In this document: positions 35,425 through 44,775 of the stretch, piece by piece
How the letters are laid out: each line of letters opens with the position of its first letter
Numbering within the stretch: the first letter of the stretch is position 1
Source: Synechococcus sp. PROS-7-1
Lineage (GTDB): Bacteria; Cyanobacteriota; Cyanobacteriia; PCC-6307; Cyanobiaceae
DNA: 64,000 nucleotides
NCBI RefSeq assembly: GCF_014279795.1
Contig: NZ_CP047945.1
Location: forward strand, 640,572 to 704,571
Reading direction: 5' to 3'
The notes under the pieces: model-generated
The model's database searches: none
What the model was told of the DNA's origin: nothing
The model's input: only the letters and a program-made list of their open reading frames with translations
Translations under genes and position numbers: made by a program

Positions 35425-37713
35425 ATGTCGGCAACCCCTGAGGAATCCTTTCAATCGAAGGGTGTTGCCCGCCCGATGCAGGTGGTGGACGTCTGGCTCG
35501 AGGCGGGTCGGGAGGGGCGGACGTTCACCTACGCGGACCATCGCCAACTGGGAGTATCCCTCGGTGATCTTGTCGTCGTGCGTCTGCGCGGTCGGCGTCT
35601 GCAGGGGCTGGTGACAGCATCCCGTCCCTTGCGCGATGACGAGCAAGCGCGATCCCCTCACCTTCAACCCGTGGAAGCCCTGCTCCAGCGAGCTGCCGTG
35701 GACTCTGATTGGCAGGCCTGGCTCGATGCGATGGCGGCCTCCTGTCACACCAGTTCCTTCCGGATGCTCAAAGCAGCACTACCGCCAGGCTGGCTGGGGC
35801 AGCGGGCCAAGCCGCCGGCATCCGGTCGAAAACTCTGGTGGGTCGCTCTCCTGCCCGCAGGCGGTGCGCCTCCTCCGAAATCCGCGCGTCAGCAAGCCTT
35901 GCTGGAGAGCCTGAAAGCAGCTGGGGGCGGGGCTTGGCAACGCGATCTGCTGACCCAGGGATTTCACGCCGGGATGGTGCAGTCTTTACAGACCAACGGA
36001 TATTTGCTTCGAGAGCAGCGACTTGCTCCGGCCTCCGGGCCTTCCTTAGAGCTCCATGGCGATCATTGCGATGAGGGCGGGCTGGAACCACCGCGGGATC
36101 TCACTGGGGAGCAGCAGGCTGCGCTCGAACGTTTTCAGGAATTGCCTGAGGGTGGCGGTCTTCTCCTATGGGGAATCACTGGCTCAGGCAAAACAGAGGT
36201 GTACCTGCAGTTGGCAGCTGCGGAGATCGCCCGGGGTCGTCATTGCCTTCTGCTCACGCCTGAAATTGGCTTGATTCCCCAGTTAACGGACCGCTGTCGC
36301 AACCGTTTCGGCCGGCGAGTGCTCGAATATCACAGCGGTTGCAGCGATGGGGAGAGGGTGCGCTGCTGGCGTCGCTGCCTCGAAGCGGAGGAGCCTCTGG
36401 TTGTGGTTGGAACTCGCTCAGCGATCTTTCTCCCCTTGCGTCCCCTCGGCCTTGTGGTGCTCGATGAAGAGCACGACAGTTCTTATAAGCAGGAATCCCC
36501 GATGCCCTGCTACCACGCCCGCAACCTCGCTCTGGATCGGATTCGCCGTCAGGGAGGACGACTTCTGCTCGGTAGTGCCACCCCCTCTCTGGAGTCTTGG
36601 AGCCGGTTGAAGCCGAAGGGCCCCCTTGAACTGGCAAGGCTTTCCTCCCGGATCTCCCGGCAACCCCTGCCCCCAGTTCGTGTCATCGACATGCGTCACG
36701 AGCTTGCGGAAGGCCATAAGCAGCTCATCAGTCGCGCTCTGATGGATCGGTTGGCGGCCCTGCCTGCTAAGGGAGAACAGGCTGTCGTTTTGGTTCCGCG
36801 CCGCGGCTACAGCACGTTTCTCAGCTGCCGCAGCTGCGGTGAGGTGGTGATGTGTCCACATTGCGATGTGGCCATGACCGTTCATGGCAGCCGTTCGCAG
36901 CAGCAGTGGCTGCGCTGTCATTGGTGTGACCATCGCGCTGCAGTGACCGATCACTGCACAGCCTGCGGCTCATCAGCTTTCAAGCCGTTCGGTGCGGGTA
37001 CGCAAAGGGTGATGGAGCGCTTGTCCGAGGAGCTGGATGGGCTGCGTCTGCTCCGATTTGATCGCGATACAACAGGAGGGCGAGACGGTCATCGGCGCCT
37101 GTTGGCAAGATTCGCCGACGGTGAAGCTGATGTTTTGGTTGGAACCCAGATGCTTGCCAAGGGAATGGATCTGCCTCAGGTCACCCTGGCTGCGGTGCTC
37201 GCGGCTGATGGTCTTCTGCATCGCCCTGATCTGCGGGCTGGTGAGCACTCTCTGCAGCTCATGCTCCAACTGGCTGGAAGGGCAGGCCGCGGAGAGAAAC
37301 CTGGTGAAGTGCTTGTGCAGACCTACAGCCCCGATCACCCGGTGATTCAGCATCTGATCGATGGCCGCTATGAACGGTTTCTCGAGGAGGAAGCGACTCT
37401 CAGGCAGCAGGCGGGTTTGGTTCCCTATGCCCGAGCCTGTCTGCTGCGATTGGCGGGGCGTTCCGCAGCCGCCACGGCGACTGCCGGAACTCTCCTGGCT
37501 GAGCAACTTCGCCCTCTTTGCCTCGCTGCCGGGTGGCAGCTGCTTGGACCAGCGCCAGCGCCGGTCGCCCGTGTGGCAGGGCGCAGCCGCTGGCAGCTGT
37601 TGCTTCACGGTCCGCCGGAGTCGCCCATCCCTCTGCCTGAGGGCTCGGACCTTTGGGATGGGCTGCCCAAGGATGTAACCCTCTCCGTGGACCCCGATCC
37701 CCTTCAGCTCTGA
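35425..37713 (+). CDS. priA: primosomal replication restart helicase PriA
   Basis: 762 residues from ATG 35425; GTG 35422 is directly upstream. Walker A is GITGSGKTEVYL near residue 252. The DEAH-type box is VLDEEHDSSYK. Zinc-binding cysteines appear in SCRSCGEVVMCPHCD, RCHWC and CTACGS. Helicase C motifs include VGTQMLAKGMD and QLAGRAGRG. PriA reloads the replicative helicase at stalled forks. The 3' end is 2 bp from the convergent DUF3153-type gene. Confidence 0.95.
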   Translation: MSATPEESFQSKGVARPMQVVDVWLEAGREGRTFTYADHRQLGVSLGDLVVVRLRGRRLQGLVTASRPLRDDEQARSPHLQPVEALLQRAAVDSDWQAWLDAMAASCHTSSFRMLKAALPPGWLGQRAKPPASGRKLWWVALLPAGGAPPPKSARQQALLESLKAAGGGAWQRDLLTQGFHAGMVQSLQTNGYLLREQRLAPASGPSLELHGDHCDEGGLEPPRDLTGEQQAALERFQELPEGGGLLLWGITGSGKTEVYLQLAAAEIARGRHCLLLTPEIGLIPQLTDRCRNRFGRRVLEYHSGCSDGERVRCWRRCLEAEEPLVVVGTRSAIFLPLRPLGLVVLDEEHDSSYKQESPMPCYHARNLALDRIRRQGGRLLLGSATPSLESWSRLKPKGPLELARLSSRISRQPLPPVRVIDMRHELAEGHKQLISRALMDRLAALPAKGEQAVVLVPRRGYSTFLSCRSCGEVVMCPHCDVAMTVHGSRSQQQWLRCHWCDHRAAVTDHCTACGSSAFKPFGAGTQRVMERLSEELDGLRLLRFDRDTTGGRDGHRRLLARFADGEADVLVGTQMLAKGMDLPQVTLAAVLAADGLLHRPDLRAGEHSLQLMLQLAGRAGRGEKPGEVLVQTYSPDHPVIQHLIDGRYERFLEEEATLRQQAGLVPYARACLLRLAGRSAAATATAGTLLAEQLRPLCLAAGWQLLGPAPAPVARVAGRSRWQLLLHGPPESPIPLPEGSDLWDGLPKDVTLSVDPDPLQL

Positions 37714-37715
37714 CG

Positions 37716-38807
37716 TCAGGAAGGGAGCTGCGGGTATCCAAAGCCGAGGGATTGCCGGATCGCCTGCAACAGGGTGCTGACCAGCAGGAGCCCCAGGATT
37801 GCGAGGCCGCCGAGGCCGAGGCGGCTCCATTGCCATCGGTGCAATTCCAGATGGTTCACCTCTCCTTGAGCCAGGGGCCAAAGGATGCGTTGCTCCTCGA
37901 GACGCGCCGGGATCGGCACGCTGCTCACGTGACGCAGGTCGGTGCTTGGGCCGATGGTCACCGACAGGGAATCGTTGGGTAGGGAGACGATCTCCGTCAG
38001 ATCCAGGTTCAGAGTCAGGTTCTGCTGCACGCCGATCAACCAGTTCCGTTCGTGCATGCTGAGATCGGGTGGTGGCAGCGACAGGCCTGCGGAGCGCCCC
38101 GCGCGTTCAACGGTGTCGGCCATCAACCTTGCGGCCGTTTCAGCGTTCAGAGGCCGACTGGTGAGATTGAGTTCTCCATCTCGCAGGAAGGTTTGAGTCC
38201 AGTTCGGCTCCTGATCGCGCACCGCTGCTTGGAAATTGCTCTGCCAGGGAAGTGTGCGGCCGCTCAGGCTGTTGATGTGCCAAGACATCTCAAGGCGGTC
38301 GGGGCCCACCAGATCCAGGTCCGCCCGGATCTGCATGCAGCCTCCCAGAAGAAGGGTGAGACCCACGAGCACCACGAGCACCACCGCGGCAAATCCTGCT
38401 GATGGGCCTTGCGTTGGTCCTGTTGGTGGTGGTGGCGGCGGTGTCGGTTGCCGACGACGTCGGCTGATGCGTGGACGCTGGCCCATGCGCGGCGTCATCT
38501 CGAGGCTGGGGAGCTGCATCGACCAGCGCGCAGGTCGCTCCAGGCTTGGTGCTTCCAGCACATTCAGAAGCTGTTTCGCCCGGTTGCGTAGGTCTGGGTC
38601 TTTGCAGCGAGTGAGAAGCCTGCAGGTGCTGATCGCGCGTCGTTCTTCTCCTTGCCCCATCCAGGCTGTGACCATCAGCATGCGGATCATCGCCCCTTCG
38701 GGTTCGCTGATGGGGTGAGTGGATGCCAACGGGTCTAGAAGACGAAGGCACCGGCCATAGTCACCCCGATCCAGTGCCTGCTGCGCTTCTGCCAGGCCGA
38801 TGGTCAT
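37716..38807 (-). CDS. DUF3153-type membrane protein with N-terminal helical-repeat region
   Basis: 363 residues. The first 90 form a helical, TPR-like region (AEAQQALDRGDYGRCLRLL). A basic, proline-rich linker (about 110-135, RRRRQPTPPPPPP) leads into a transmembrane segment ending LLLGGCMQI, which also looks like an internal lipobox. The following domain (IRADLDLVGPDRLEMSWHI) resembles DUF3153 of cyanobacteria, and a second transmembrane helix lies near residue 335. The function is unknown. It lies 3 bp upstream-to-downstream from argB on the same strand. Confidence 0.7.
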   Translation of the reverse strand: MTIGLAEAQQALDRGDYGRCLRLLDPLASTHPISEPEGAMIRMLMVTAWMGQGEERRAISTCRLLTRCKDPDLRNRAKQLLNVLEAPSLERPARWSMQLPSLEMTPRMGQRPRISRRRRQPTPPPPPPTGPTQGPSAGFAAVVLVVLVGLTLLLGGCMQIRADLDLVGPDRLEMSWHINSLSGRTLPWQSNFQAAVRDQEPNWTQTFLRDGELNLTSRPLNAETAARLMADTVERAGRSAGLSLPPPDLSMHERNWLIGVQQNLTLNLDLTEIVSLPNDSLSVTIGPSTDLRHVSSVPIPARLEEQRILWPLAQGEVNHLELHRWQWSRLGLGGLAILGLLLVSTLLQAIRQSLGFGYPQLPS

Positions 38808-38810
38808 GGT

Positions 38811-39692
38811 TCAGCTGCGTCCCAGCACCATGGTGCCGATTCCAGCATCGGTGAACACCTCCAGGAGCAACGCATGGGGGACCCTGCCATCCAAGATGTG
38901 AGCGGCGGAGACACCCTGGGCGAGTGCACGGATGCAGCATTCGGTTTTCGGGGTCATGCCACCGGCCACGATGCCGTCGTCGATCAGCTGCCGGGCCTCC
39001 GAAAGCTTGAGCTGCCGGATCAGCGACTCCGGTGACTCCCGATCTCTGAGAATGCCTGGGGTATCGGTGAGCAGGATCAGCTTCTCGGCCTCCAATGCCG
39101 CTGCTAGCTCGCCAGCGACGGTGTCAGCGTTGATGTTGTGCGCGACCCCCTCATGATTGGCGGCAACACTGGAGATCACCGGGACGTAGCCACGATCTAA
39201 AAGGGGCTCGAGCACATCCGGGTTGACGCGGGCGACATCGCCGACCAGTCCGTGGCTGCCGTCTCCCCAGGAGCGGGCTTCCACCAGGCTGCCATCGCTT
39301 CCACTCAGGCCGACCGCCTTGGCCCCGAGGCGATTCAGTCCATTCACAATTTGTTTGTTGACCCGGCCCACTAAAACCATTTCCACCACATCCATCGTCG
39401 ATGGATCAGTGACCCGCAAGCCCTCGCGGAATTCAGGTGCAATGTCGAGCCGCTTCAGCCAATGGTTGATCTCAGGTCCTCCGCCGTGAACAACCACCGG
39501 TTGCACACCCACGCTGCGCAAGAGGGCGAGATCCCTGAACACAGCGGTTTGGAGTTCGGCATGGGCCATGGCCGCGCCGCCGTACTTCACCACAATCCGT
39601 CGCCCGGCAAATCGCTGGATATACGGAAGGGCTTCGCTCAGGACGGAAACCCTGAGAGCGTCATCCATCGGTTCGTGATCAGGACTCACCAT
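38811..39692 (-). CDS. argB: acetylglutamate kinase
   Basis: 293 residues from ATG 39692 ([15 protein letters not shown]); an internal ATG gives MDDALRV. It phosphorylates N-acetylglutamate in arginine synthesis and in cyanobacteria is controlled by PII. The ATP-binding glycine loop is [10 protein letters not shown], the substrate loop [11 protein letters not shown], and the C-terminal [22 protein letters not shown] segment is typical. Its start overlaps the DUF2854 gene by 14 bp, so the two are coupled. Confidence 0.95.
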   Translation of the reverse strand: MVSPDHEPMDDALRVSVLSEALPYIQRFAGRRIVVKYGGAAMAHAELQTAVFRDLALLRSVGVQPVVVHGGGPEINHWLKRLDIAPEFREGLRVTDPSTMDVVEMVLVGRVNKQIVNGLNRLGAKAVGLSGSDGSLVEARSWGDGSHGLVGDVARVNPDVLEPLLDRGYVPVISSVAANHEGVAHNINADTVAGELAAALEAEKLILLTDTPGILRDRESPESLIRQLKLSEARQLIDDGIVAGGMTPKTECCIRALAQGVSAAHILDGRVPHALLLEVFTDAGIGTMVLGRS

Positions 39693-40245
39693 GCTCGCCT
39701 GCCGAGGAGGCGCCAGCCGGCAGAAGGGTGAGATCGAGGCTGTCCCCGTCGAGTGGCGTGATGGTTGCAGTGAGCCCTTTGGCGAAGAATCGACCAAGAC
39801 GTTCCCGGCGCTCTTGCCAGCGCTCGAGCGGGACCGCCTCGCAGGCGAAGCGCATGCGCAGGCCATAACCGCACGCACCGTGGAGTTCCTCGATCTCGAG
39901 TAGCTGAGGCGGTCGATCCTCGTCCCAGAGTTTCAATGCCTCAAGGGAGCTCTCCAGATGGGCTTTTTGACCGTATCTCCAGCGCGTCACATCGCCGAGC
40001 AGTTTGCCGAGTTCAGGGGCTGCAGCCTCCCTTTCCTGCTGAAGATGGTTCTTGGGAACAACGCGTCTTGCGGGAGGCAGTTCCGATGACTTCAGGGCCA
40101 AGCCTCCGAGCAGGATCGGGATTCCGTAGAAAATTGTGGGGAGGCTGAGGTTGGCGTTGCCTGTGCTGTAAGCCACTGCACCGACCACCGTGAGCACGCC
40201 TCCGGCAACAGTGACCAAACTTCCCGGTGAAAGCAGATCCTTCAT
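39679..40245 (-). CDS. DUF2854 membrane protein
   Basis: 188 residues from ATG 40245 ([18 protein letters not shown]); the frame continues 43 codons upstream without a better signal. Two closely spaced hydrophobic segments ([17 protein letters not shown] and [13 protein letters not shown]) are followed by a soluble domain with [16 protein letters not shown], a cyanobacterial and plastid DUF2854 pattern. The function is unknown. It overlaps argB and is divergent from the small gene at 40313. Confidence 0.75.
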   Translation of the reverse strand: MKDLLSPGSLVTVAGGVLTVVGAVAYSTGNANLSLPTIFYGIPILLGGLALKSSELPPARRVVPKNHLQQEREAAAPELGKLLGDVTRWRYGQKAHLESSLEALKLWDEDRPPQLLEIEELHGACGYGLRMRFACEAVPLERWQERRERLGRFFAKGLTATITPLDGDSLDLTLLPAGASSAGEHGES

Positions 40246-40312
40246 TCGCTCACGACAGTGGCGACATTCTGCCGGCGTGGGGGCCAGGATGGGCTGATCA
40301 CGGATCACTCCG

Positions 40313-40522
40313 ATGGAGAGCACGACAACGCCGGACACCTCTTCGCAGCCCGGGGAGGGTGCGTCGGAGCTCATCCAACAGTTGGAACAAGACAGAGCCT
40401 GGCTGCTTGAGCAGATCGATCGTGGGCGCTGGTCAGACTTCCGGTTGGACCTGGCCGCCTTGGAACGGGAACTCGGTCAGCTGCTCCGCAGAGCCGCGGA
40501 GCAGCGACCGGCCGATCGCTAA
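40313..40522 (+). CDS. small acidic helical hypothetical protein
   Basis: 69 residues with a disordered, Ser/Thr/Pro-rich N-terminus and a long charged helix (ASELIQQLEQDRAWLLEQID, then RLDLAALERELGQLLRR). Convergent with ssb, stop to stop. No domain is recognised, but the helix composition looks like a genuine coiled-coil protein. Confidence 0.55.
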   Translation: MESTTTPDTSSQPGEGASELIQQLEQDRAWLLEQIDRGRWSDFRLDLAALERELGQLLRRAAEQRPADR

Positions 40523-40987
40523 TCAGAAGGGAATGTCGTCGGTATCAGGCACCAGCGGAGCGCTGTTCCACTGCGCGGCGGGTTCTGCAGCAGGAGGTTG
40601 GGAAGCTGCTGGACGGGGCGTTGCCGGTTGAGAGGCTTGCTTGGCCTGCGGGGCGGAGGGAGCTGCCTGCAGTCCAGACGGCGTTTCGCCAACTGCATGC
40701 AGGCGCGACAAGGTGAACTCAGCCTTTTTCTCTTTAGTGCCGTCCTGCCTGGGAACAGTGTTCATCCGGAGTCGGCCTTCGATCACCAGCCGTTGCCCAA
40801 CCTGCACGCGGTTCTGGAGGTCTTGGGCAAGGTTGCCCCACCCCACAACTTTCAGTTGCCCCCTGGGATCATCCGGTCGAAGAGCATCGAAGCCCACGTC
40901 CATTTCGGCGATCGGAGTTTGATTGTCCTGGGTGTAACGAAGGGTGGGAGCCTGGAGCACATCCACTTCCAGAACGCAGTGATTCAT
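40523..40987 (-). CDS. ssb: single-stranded DNA-binding protein
   Basis: 154 residues. The N-terminal OB-fold domain covers about residues 1-100 (MNHCVLEVDVLQAPTLRYT, LKVVGWGNLAQDLQNRV, GQRLVIEGRLRM). A long Ala/Pro/Gln-rich linker follows, ending in the acidic tip DTDDIPF used to recruit replication and repair partners. It lies convergent with a small hypothetical gene and is divergent from cobK. Confidence 0.9.
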   Translation of the reverse strand: MNHCVLEVDVLQAPTLRYTQDNQTPIAEMDVGFDALRPDDPRGQLKVVGWGNLAQDLQNRVQVGQRLVIEGRLRMNTVPRQDGTKEKKAEFTLSRLHAVGETPSGLQAAPSAPQAKQASQPATPRPAASQPPAAEPAAQWNSAPLVPDTDDIPF

Positions 40988-41001
40988 CCTCGATCGATGC
41001 G

Positions 41002-41811
41002 GTGAGCGCCATCCTGATGCACCGACGTACGAATCGCCAGATCCACGTTCTTGTGTTCGCAGGCACCGGCGAGGGCCCTGCGCTGGTTGCGGCCCTTGCC
41101 CATGCAGGCCGGGGCGTCAGCGTCAGCGTCGTCACGGAATCCGCGGCAGACGCCTATCGATTCGCAGACCTTAAAAATTTGCATGTGGGTTCGTTCCGCT
41201 CATTCGAGGATCTCGGCGCCCACTGTCTGACCCACGCCGCTGATGCGGTAGTGGATGCGACCCATCCCTTCGCGCTCACAATCAGCGCTCAGCTGCATCA
41301 GGTGTGCATGGTCCATGGTTTACCCCTGGTGCGGTTTGAACGTCCGGGGTGGAGCACAGACCGGGCGTCCTTGCTCAGCGGGGTGCACGAGCTCGCCCAT
41401 CAGCCTCTGCAGGGTCACAGGGTGTTACTGGCTTTGGGCGCCAGACATCTGGCAGCGGCCAAGCAAGCCGGGCAGGCTGCTGGCGCGATCGTGAAGGCTC
41501 GCGTGCTGCCGACGCCAGCCGCGATCCGGCTTGCGGGAGCCGCGGGTTTCTCCGGAGACGATCTGGCGGTGCTGCGACCGCTGAGGGGAATTCGCCCAGG
41601 GGCTGTTGAGGCCGCTCTCTGCCGCCGCTGGGCCATTACCGACGTGCTCTGCAGACAGTCAGGAGGTGCGGCTGATGCGCTTTGGAGCGCTCTCGCCGAG
41701 TCCGTCGGATTCCATCTGTGGAAATTGAAGCGTCCTTCCCCCCCAGACACTGTCCCTGTCGTTCAGAGCACGCAAGAGCTCCTTACGTGTCTGGATGGTC
41801 TGTCGGTTTAG
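41002..41811 (+). CDS. cobK: precorrin-6A reductase
   Basis: 269 residues from GTG 41002, or 264 from ATG 41017. It reduces precorrin-6A with NADPH in cobalamin synthesis. The N-terminal nucleotide-binding segment is IHVLVFAGTGEGPALV; VVDATHPFALTISA and RFERPGW are family signatures. It overlaps the convergent PfkB-type gene by 4 bp. No cobalamin riboswitch was recognised upstream. Confidence 0.88.
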   Translation: MSAILMHRRTNRQIHVLVFAGTGEGPALVAALAHAGRGVSVSVVTESAADAYRFADLKNLHVGSFRSFEDLGAHCLTHAADAVVDATHPFALTISAQLHQVCMVHGLPLVRFERPGWSTDRASLLSGVHELAHQPLQGHRVLLALGARHLAAAKQAGQAAGAIVKARVLPTPAAIRLAGAAGFSGDDLAVLRPLRGIRPGAVEAALCRRWAITDVLCRQSGGAADALWSALAESVGFHLWKLKRPSPPDTVPVVQSTQELLTCLDGLSV

Positions 41812-42821
41812 CTCAGGTGCTGGGCGACCAAGTCCTTCAGCGATACCTGGGAACGTGGCCCGAGCTGGGTCACCACCTGTCCGGCACAGATAGAGCCGAT
41901 CTGTCCACAGGTTTCCAACGCAAGTCCCTGGGTGTACCCGTGCAGAAAGCCGCCGGCGTAGAGATCGCCAGCACCTGTGGTGTCAATCAAATCTCCTAGT
42001 GCATAGGAAGGGATGTCCCAGCGCTGGTCACCACTGAGCACCACAGACCCCTGCTCGCTGCGGGTGAGTGCGGCCACACTGCAGCAGCCTTTCACCTGTG
42101 CGAGTGCGGAGTCGAAATCATCCGTGCTGTAGAGCGATGTGATTTCACTCTCATTGGCGAACAGCACATCCACATGGCCGTTCACCAGTTCGAGAAAACT
42201 GTCGCGGTGTCGGTCGACGCAGAAGCCATCGGACAGGGAGAGTGCGACCTGGCCACCTTCTCCCTTGCAGGCTTCAGCTGCAGCGATGAAGGCTCGTTTC
42301 GCTGCCGGACTGTCCCAGAGGTATCCCTCGAGGTAAAGCACTTTTGTTTGTTTCACCATCGACAGATCCAAGTCATCCGGCTCGAGCTGCGTGGATGCAC
42401 CGAGAAACGTGCACATGGTGCGTTCGGCATCTGGGGTGACGTAGATCAGGCAGCGTGCGGTCGTGGAGCCGCTGGTGGCCGCTGGTGTGTCAAATCGGGC
42501 TCCCACGGCGCGGATGTCGTGGCTGAAGATCGATCCGAGCTGGTCATCCCGCACCCGTCCGATGAAACCGACTTGGCCGCCGAGTTGGGCGATGCCCACC
42601 ATCGTGTTGGCCACAGAGCCACCGGAGGTCTCCAATCCTGGACCGCTGGCGCTGTAGAGCGCCTCTGCCTGCTGCTCATCAATCAGGGCCATGCCGCCTT
42701 TCTGCAGGCCCTGCTGCTCGAGAAATGCGTCATCGGTCTGCACGAGCACATCAACGATGGCGTTGCCGATCCCCACCACGTCAAACGTGGTGGAGGAGTT
42801 GGCGAATCGTGATGTGCTCAT
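41808..42821 (-). CDS. PfkB-family carbohydrate/nucleoside kinase
   Basis: 337 residues. The Gly-rich N-terminal signature is near SGGSVANTMVGIAQLGG, and the catalytic anion-hole motif DTTGAGDLYAGGFLHG is near residue 285. The family phosphorylates sugars or adenosine; VVGIGNAIVDVLV resembles adenosine-kinase-like members. The substrate is uncertain. It follows purA on the same strand by 70 bp, compatible with purine salvage. Confidence 0.85.
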   Translation of the reverse strand: MSTSRFANSSTTFDVVGIGNAIVDVLVQTDDAFLEQQGLQKGGMALIDEQQAEALYSASGPGLETSGGSVANTMVGIAQLGGQVGFIGRVRDDQLGSIFSHDIRAVGARFDTPAATSGSTTARCLIYVTPDAERTMCTFLGASTQLEPDDLDLSMVKQTKVLYLEGYLWDSPAAKRAFIAAAEACKGEGGQVALSLSDGFCVDRHRDSFLELVNGHVDVLFANESEITSLYSTDDFDSALAQVKGCCSVAALTRSEQGSVVLSGDQRWDIPSYALGDLIDTTGAGDLYAGGFLHGYTQGLALETCGQIGSICAGQVVTQLGPRSQVSLKDLVAQHLS

Positions 42822-42891
42822 GGGGGCTGGATGGGTGAATTGGGGCAGTCTCGCTGTTCGTGGCCCCCTCGTTACGGCACGCCCTGGTTGA

Positions 42892-44205
42892 TCAAGCGCT
42901 CAGTAGTGCCCGTTTCGGTCCGTGAATCGGATCCTCCACAACGATGGTCTGATCGCGGCTGGCACCGAGGGACACGATGGCGATGGGAACTTCCATCAGG
43001 TCGGCGAGAAAGCGCAGATAGGCCATGGCTTTCTCAGGCAGATCCTCCAAGCGGCGACAGTCCGCAGTGGAACATTGCCACCCCGGCAGCGTTTCGTAGA
43101 TCGGCTTGCAGCGGGCGAATGCCTCAGAACAGCTGGGGAAGTGATCGATGCGTTCGCCATCGAGTTCGTAGGCCACGCAGACCTGAAGGGCATCGATCTC
43201 ATCGAGCACATCCAGTTTGGTGACCGCGAGGCAATCGAGACCGTTGACCTCGACGGCATAGCGTCCAATAACGCCATCAAACCAGCCACAGCGGCGACGG
43301 CGCCCAGTGGTGGTGCCAAATTCACCCCCGCGGTCGCAGAGGTGGTCGTTGAGGCTGCCGTCGAGTTCGGTGGGGAAGGGCCCTTCCCCCACGCGGGTGG
43401 TGTAGGCCTTGGCGACGCCGATCACGCGGTCGATCAGAGTTGGTCCAACCCCTGCACCGATGCAAGCTCCTCCGGATACGGGGTTGGAGGAGGTGACGTA
43501 GGGATAGGTGCCGTGATCCAGATCCAGGAGTGTTCCCTGAGCACCTTCGAAAAGGATGTTTTTCCTGTTACGGGCAGCTCCGTGGATGGCTCGGGAGCAA
43601 TCCACAACATGGGGTGCCAATCGCTGGCCGTAGTCCAGATACTCGGCGATCACCTCGTCGGCGTTGAGGGGATCCATGCCATAGATGGTTTGTAGGAGCT
43701 GATTCTTCTCCTGCAGCGGTCCCTCAAGGCGATCCCTCAGCCGTTGTTCATCGAGCAGATCGATCACTCGAATGCCGCTTCTCTGCGATTTATCGGCGTA
43801 GGTCGGACCAATCCCCCTGCCGGTGGTCCCGATTCTGCGGTCGCCCCGTTGTCGTTCCATCGCCTGATCCAGCAGGCGGTGATACGGCATCGTGACGTGG
43901 GCTGTCGATGCGAGCTGCAGGCCTGAGATGTCGATGCCGTTTTTGATGAGCATGTCGAGCTCACCGAGCATCACCCGCGGATCCACCACGGTTCCCGATC
44001 CGATCAGACAGATCGTGTCTGGATAGAGGATCCCGGAGGGAATCAGGTGGAGCTTCAGGACCTGGCCATCAACAACGATGGTGTGCCCGGCGTTGACGCC
44101 GCCCTGATAACGCACCACCACATCCGCGGAACGACTCAGAAGGTCGGTGATCTTTCCTTTTCCCTCGTCACCCCACTGAGCACCGATGACGACAACGTTG
44201 GCCAA
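42892..44205 (-). CDS. purA: adenylosuccinate synthetase
   Basis: 437 residues. It catalyses the GTP-dependent first step from IMP to [20 protein letters not shown] at the N-terminus holds the P-loop and catalytic Asp. [21 protein letters not shown] and [20 protein letters not shown] are all standard. The C-terminal [15 protein letters not shown] is complete. An inverted repeat lies just upstream. Confidence 0.96.
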   Translation of the reverse strand: MANVVVIGAQWGDEGKGKITDLLSRSADVVVRYQGGVNAGHTIVVDGQVLKLHLIPSGILYPDTICLIGSGTVVDPRVMLGELDMLIKNGIDISGLQLASTAHVTMPYHRLLDQAMERQRGDRRIGTTGRGIGPTYADKSQRSGIRVIDLLDEQRLRDRLEGPLQEKNQLLQTIYGMDPLNADEVIAEYLDYGQRLAPHVVDCSRAIHGAARNRKNILFEGAQGTLLDLDHGTYPYVTSSNPVSGGACIGAGVGPTLIDRVIGVAKAYTTRVGEGPFPTELDGSLNDHLCDRGGEFGTTTGRRRRCGWFDGVIGRYAVEVNGLDCLAVTKLDVLDEIDALQVCVAYELDGERIDHFPSCSEAFARCKPIYETLPGWQCSTADCRRLEDLPEKAMAYLRFLADLMEVPIAIVSLGASRDQTIVVEDPIHGPKRALLSA

Positions 44206-44224
44206 AGACTCGGCGGCCCGAAGC

Positions 44225-44270
44225 CGCGGTTCTGCACAATCCGTAAGTCTCTCAGACTTACCCGCCGCGG
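44225..44270. repeat. nested inverted repeat upstream of purA
   Basis: A perfect hairpin GTAAGTCT-CTC-AGACTTAC occupies 44243-44261, flanked by outer CCGCGG copies near 44225 and 44265. It is 38-56 bp upstream of the purA start and about 50 bp beyond the psb27 stop. There is no T-run on either strand, so a leader element or operator is as likely as a terminator. Confidence 0.45.
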
Positions 44271-44317
44271 GTCAAAGAGACTTCGGATTCTGTGATGGAG
44301 ACCGATCGGTCGTTGTG

Positions 44318-44743
44318 TCAGGTTCCGCGAAGAGCCGCTTTTTCCGCCTTGGTGAGCTCTTTCTCAACGCGGGTCTTCAGAGCATCCGGCACAGGACGAT
44401 TGGTGTACGTGTTGTAGTGACCCTGCAGTGAATTGAGCGCTGTCTGCATCGTTGTGAATGAGCTCAATCCGTTCACCTGAGGCCTGGGACGGTACCGAGA
44501 CATGTAGTCATTAATAAGATCGTGGGCTTCATGTTCGGAGTTCTGCAGCCCCTCAGCGTCGGAAGGCAGCGCCAGAGTGTTCTGAAGCATGTGGACCACC
44601 GCCACGGTGTCTTCGACGTAATCCCCGGAAAGCAAGGAGGTTGTGCTGTCACCACAGGCGGTGAGCAGAAGAGAGAGTCCGAGGCAGAGCGACAGGGTGA
44701 GGCTGGTGAGATGTCGGCCCAGACGGGTCAGCGCGGCGTGCAT
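44318..44743 (-). CDS. psb27: photosystem II assembly lipoprotein Psb27
   Basis: 141 residues with a lipoprotein signal; the lipobox is LLTAC with Cys30. The mature part is a four-helix bundle with the typical SGDYVEDTVAVVHMLQNTL, YMSRYRPRPQV and FTTMQTALNSLQGHY segments. Psb27 binds CP43 in the thylakoid lumen and keeps PSII assembly intermediates from binding manganese early. It lies between proS and purA, same strand. Confidence 0.93.
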   Translation of the reverse strand: MHAALTRLGRHLTSLTLSLCLGLSLLLTACGDSTTSLLSGDYVEDTVAVVHMLQNTLALPSDAEGLQNSEHEAHDLINDYMSRYRPRPQVNGLSSFTTMQTALNSLQGHYNTYTNRPVPDALKTRVEKELTKAEKAALRGT

Positions 44744-44775
44744 GGCTTGAAGGATTTGGGGAACTTTAATGGGGG

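Noticed and set aside
42174-42812. Plus-strand frame over the PfkB gene
   Set aside because: Shadow frame; the kinase on the other strand has clear catalytic motifs.
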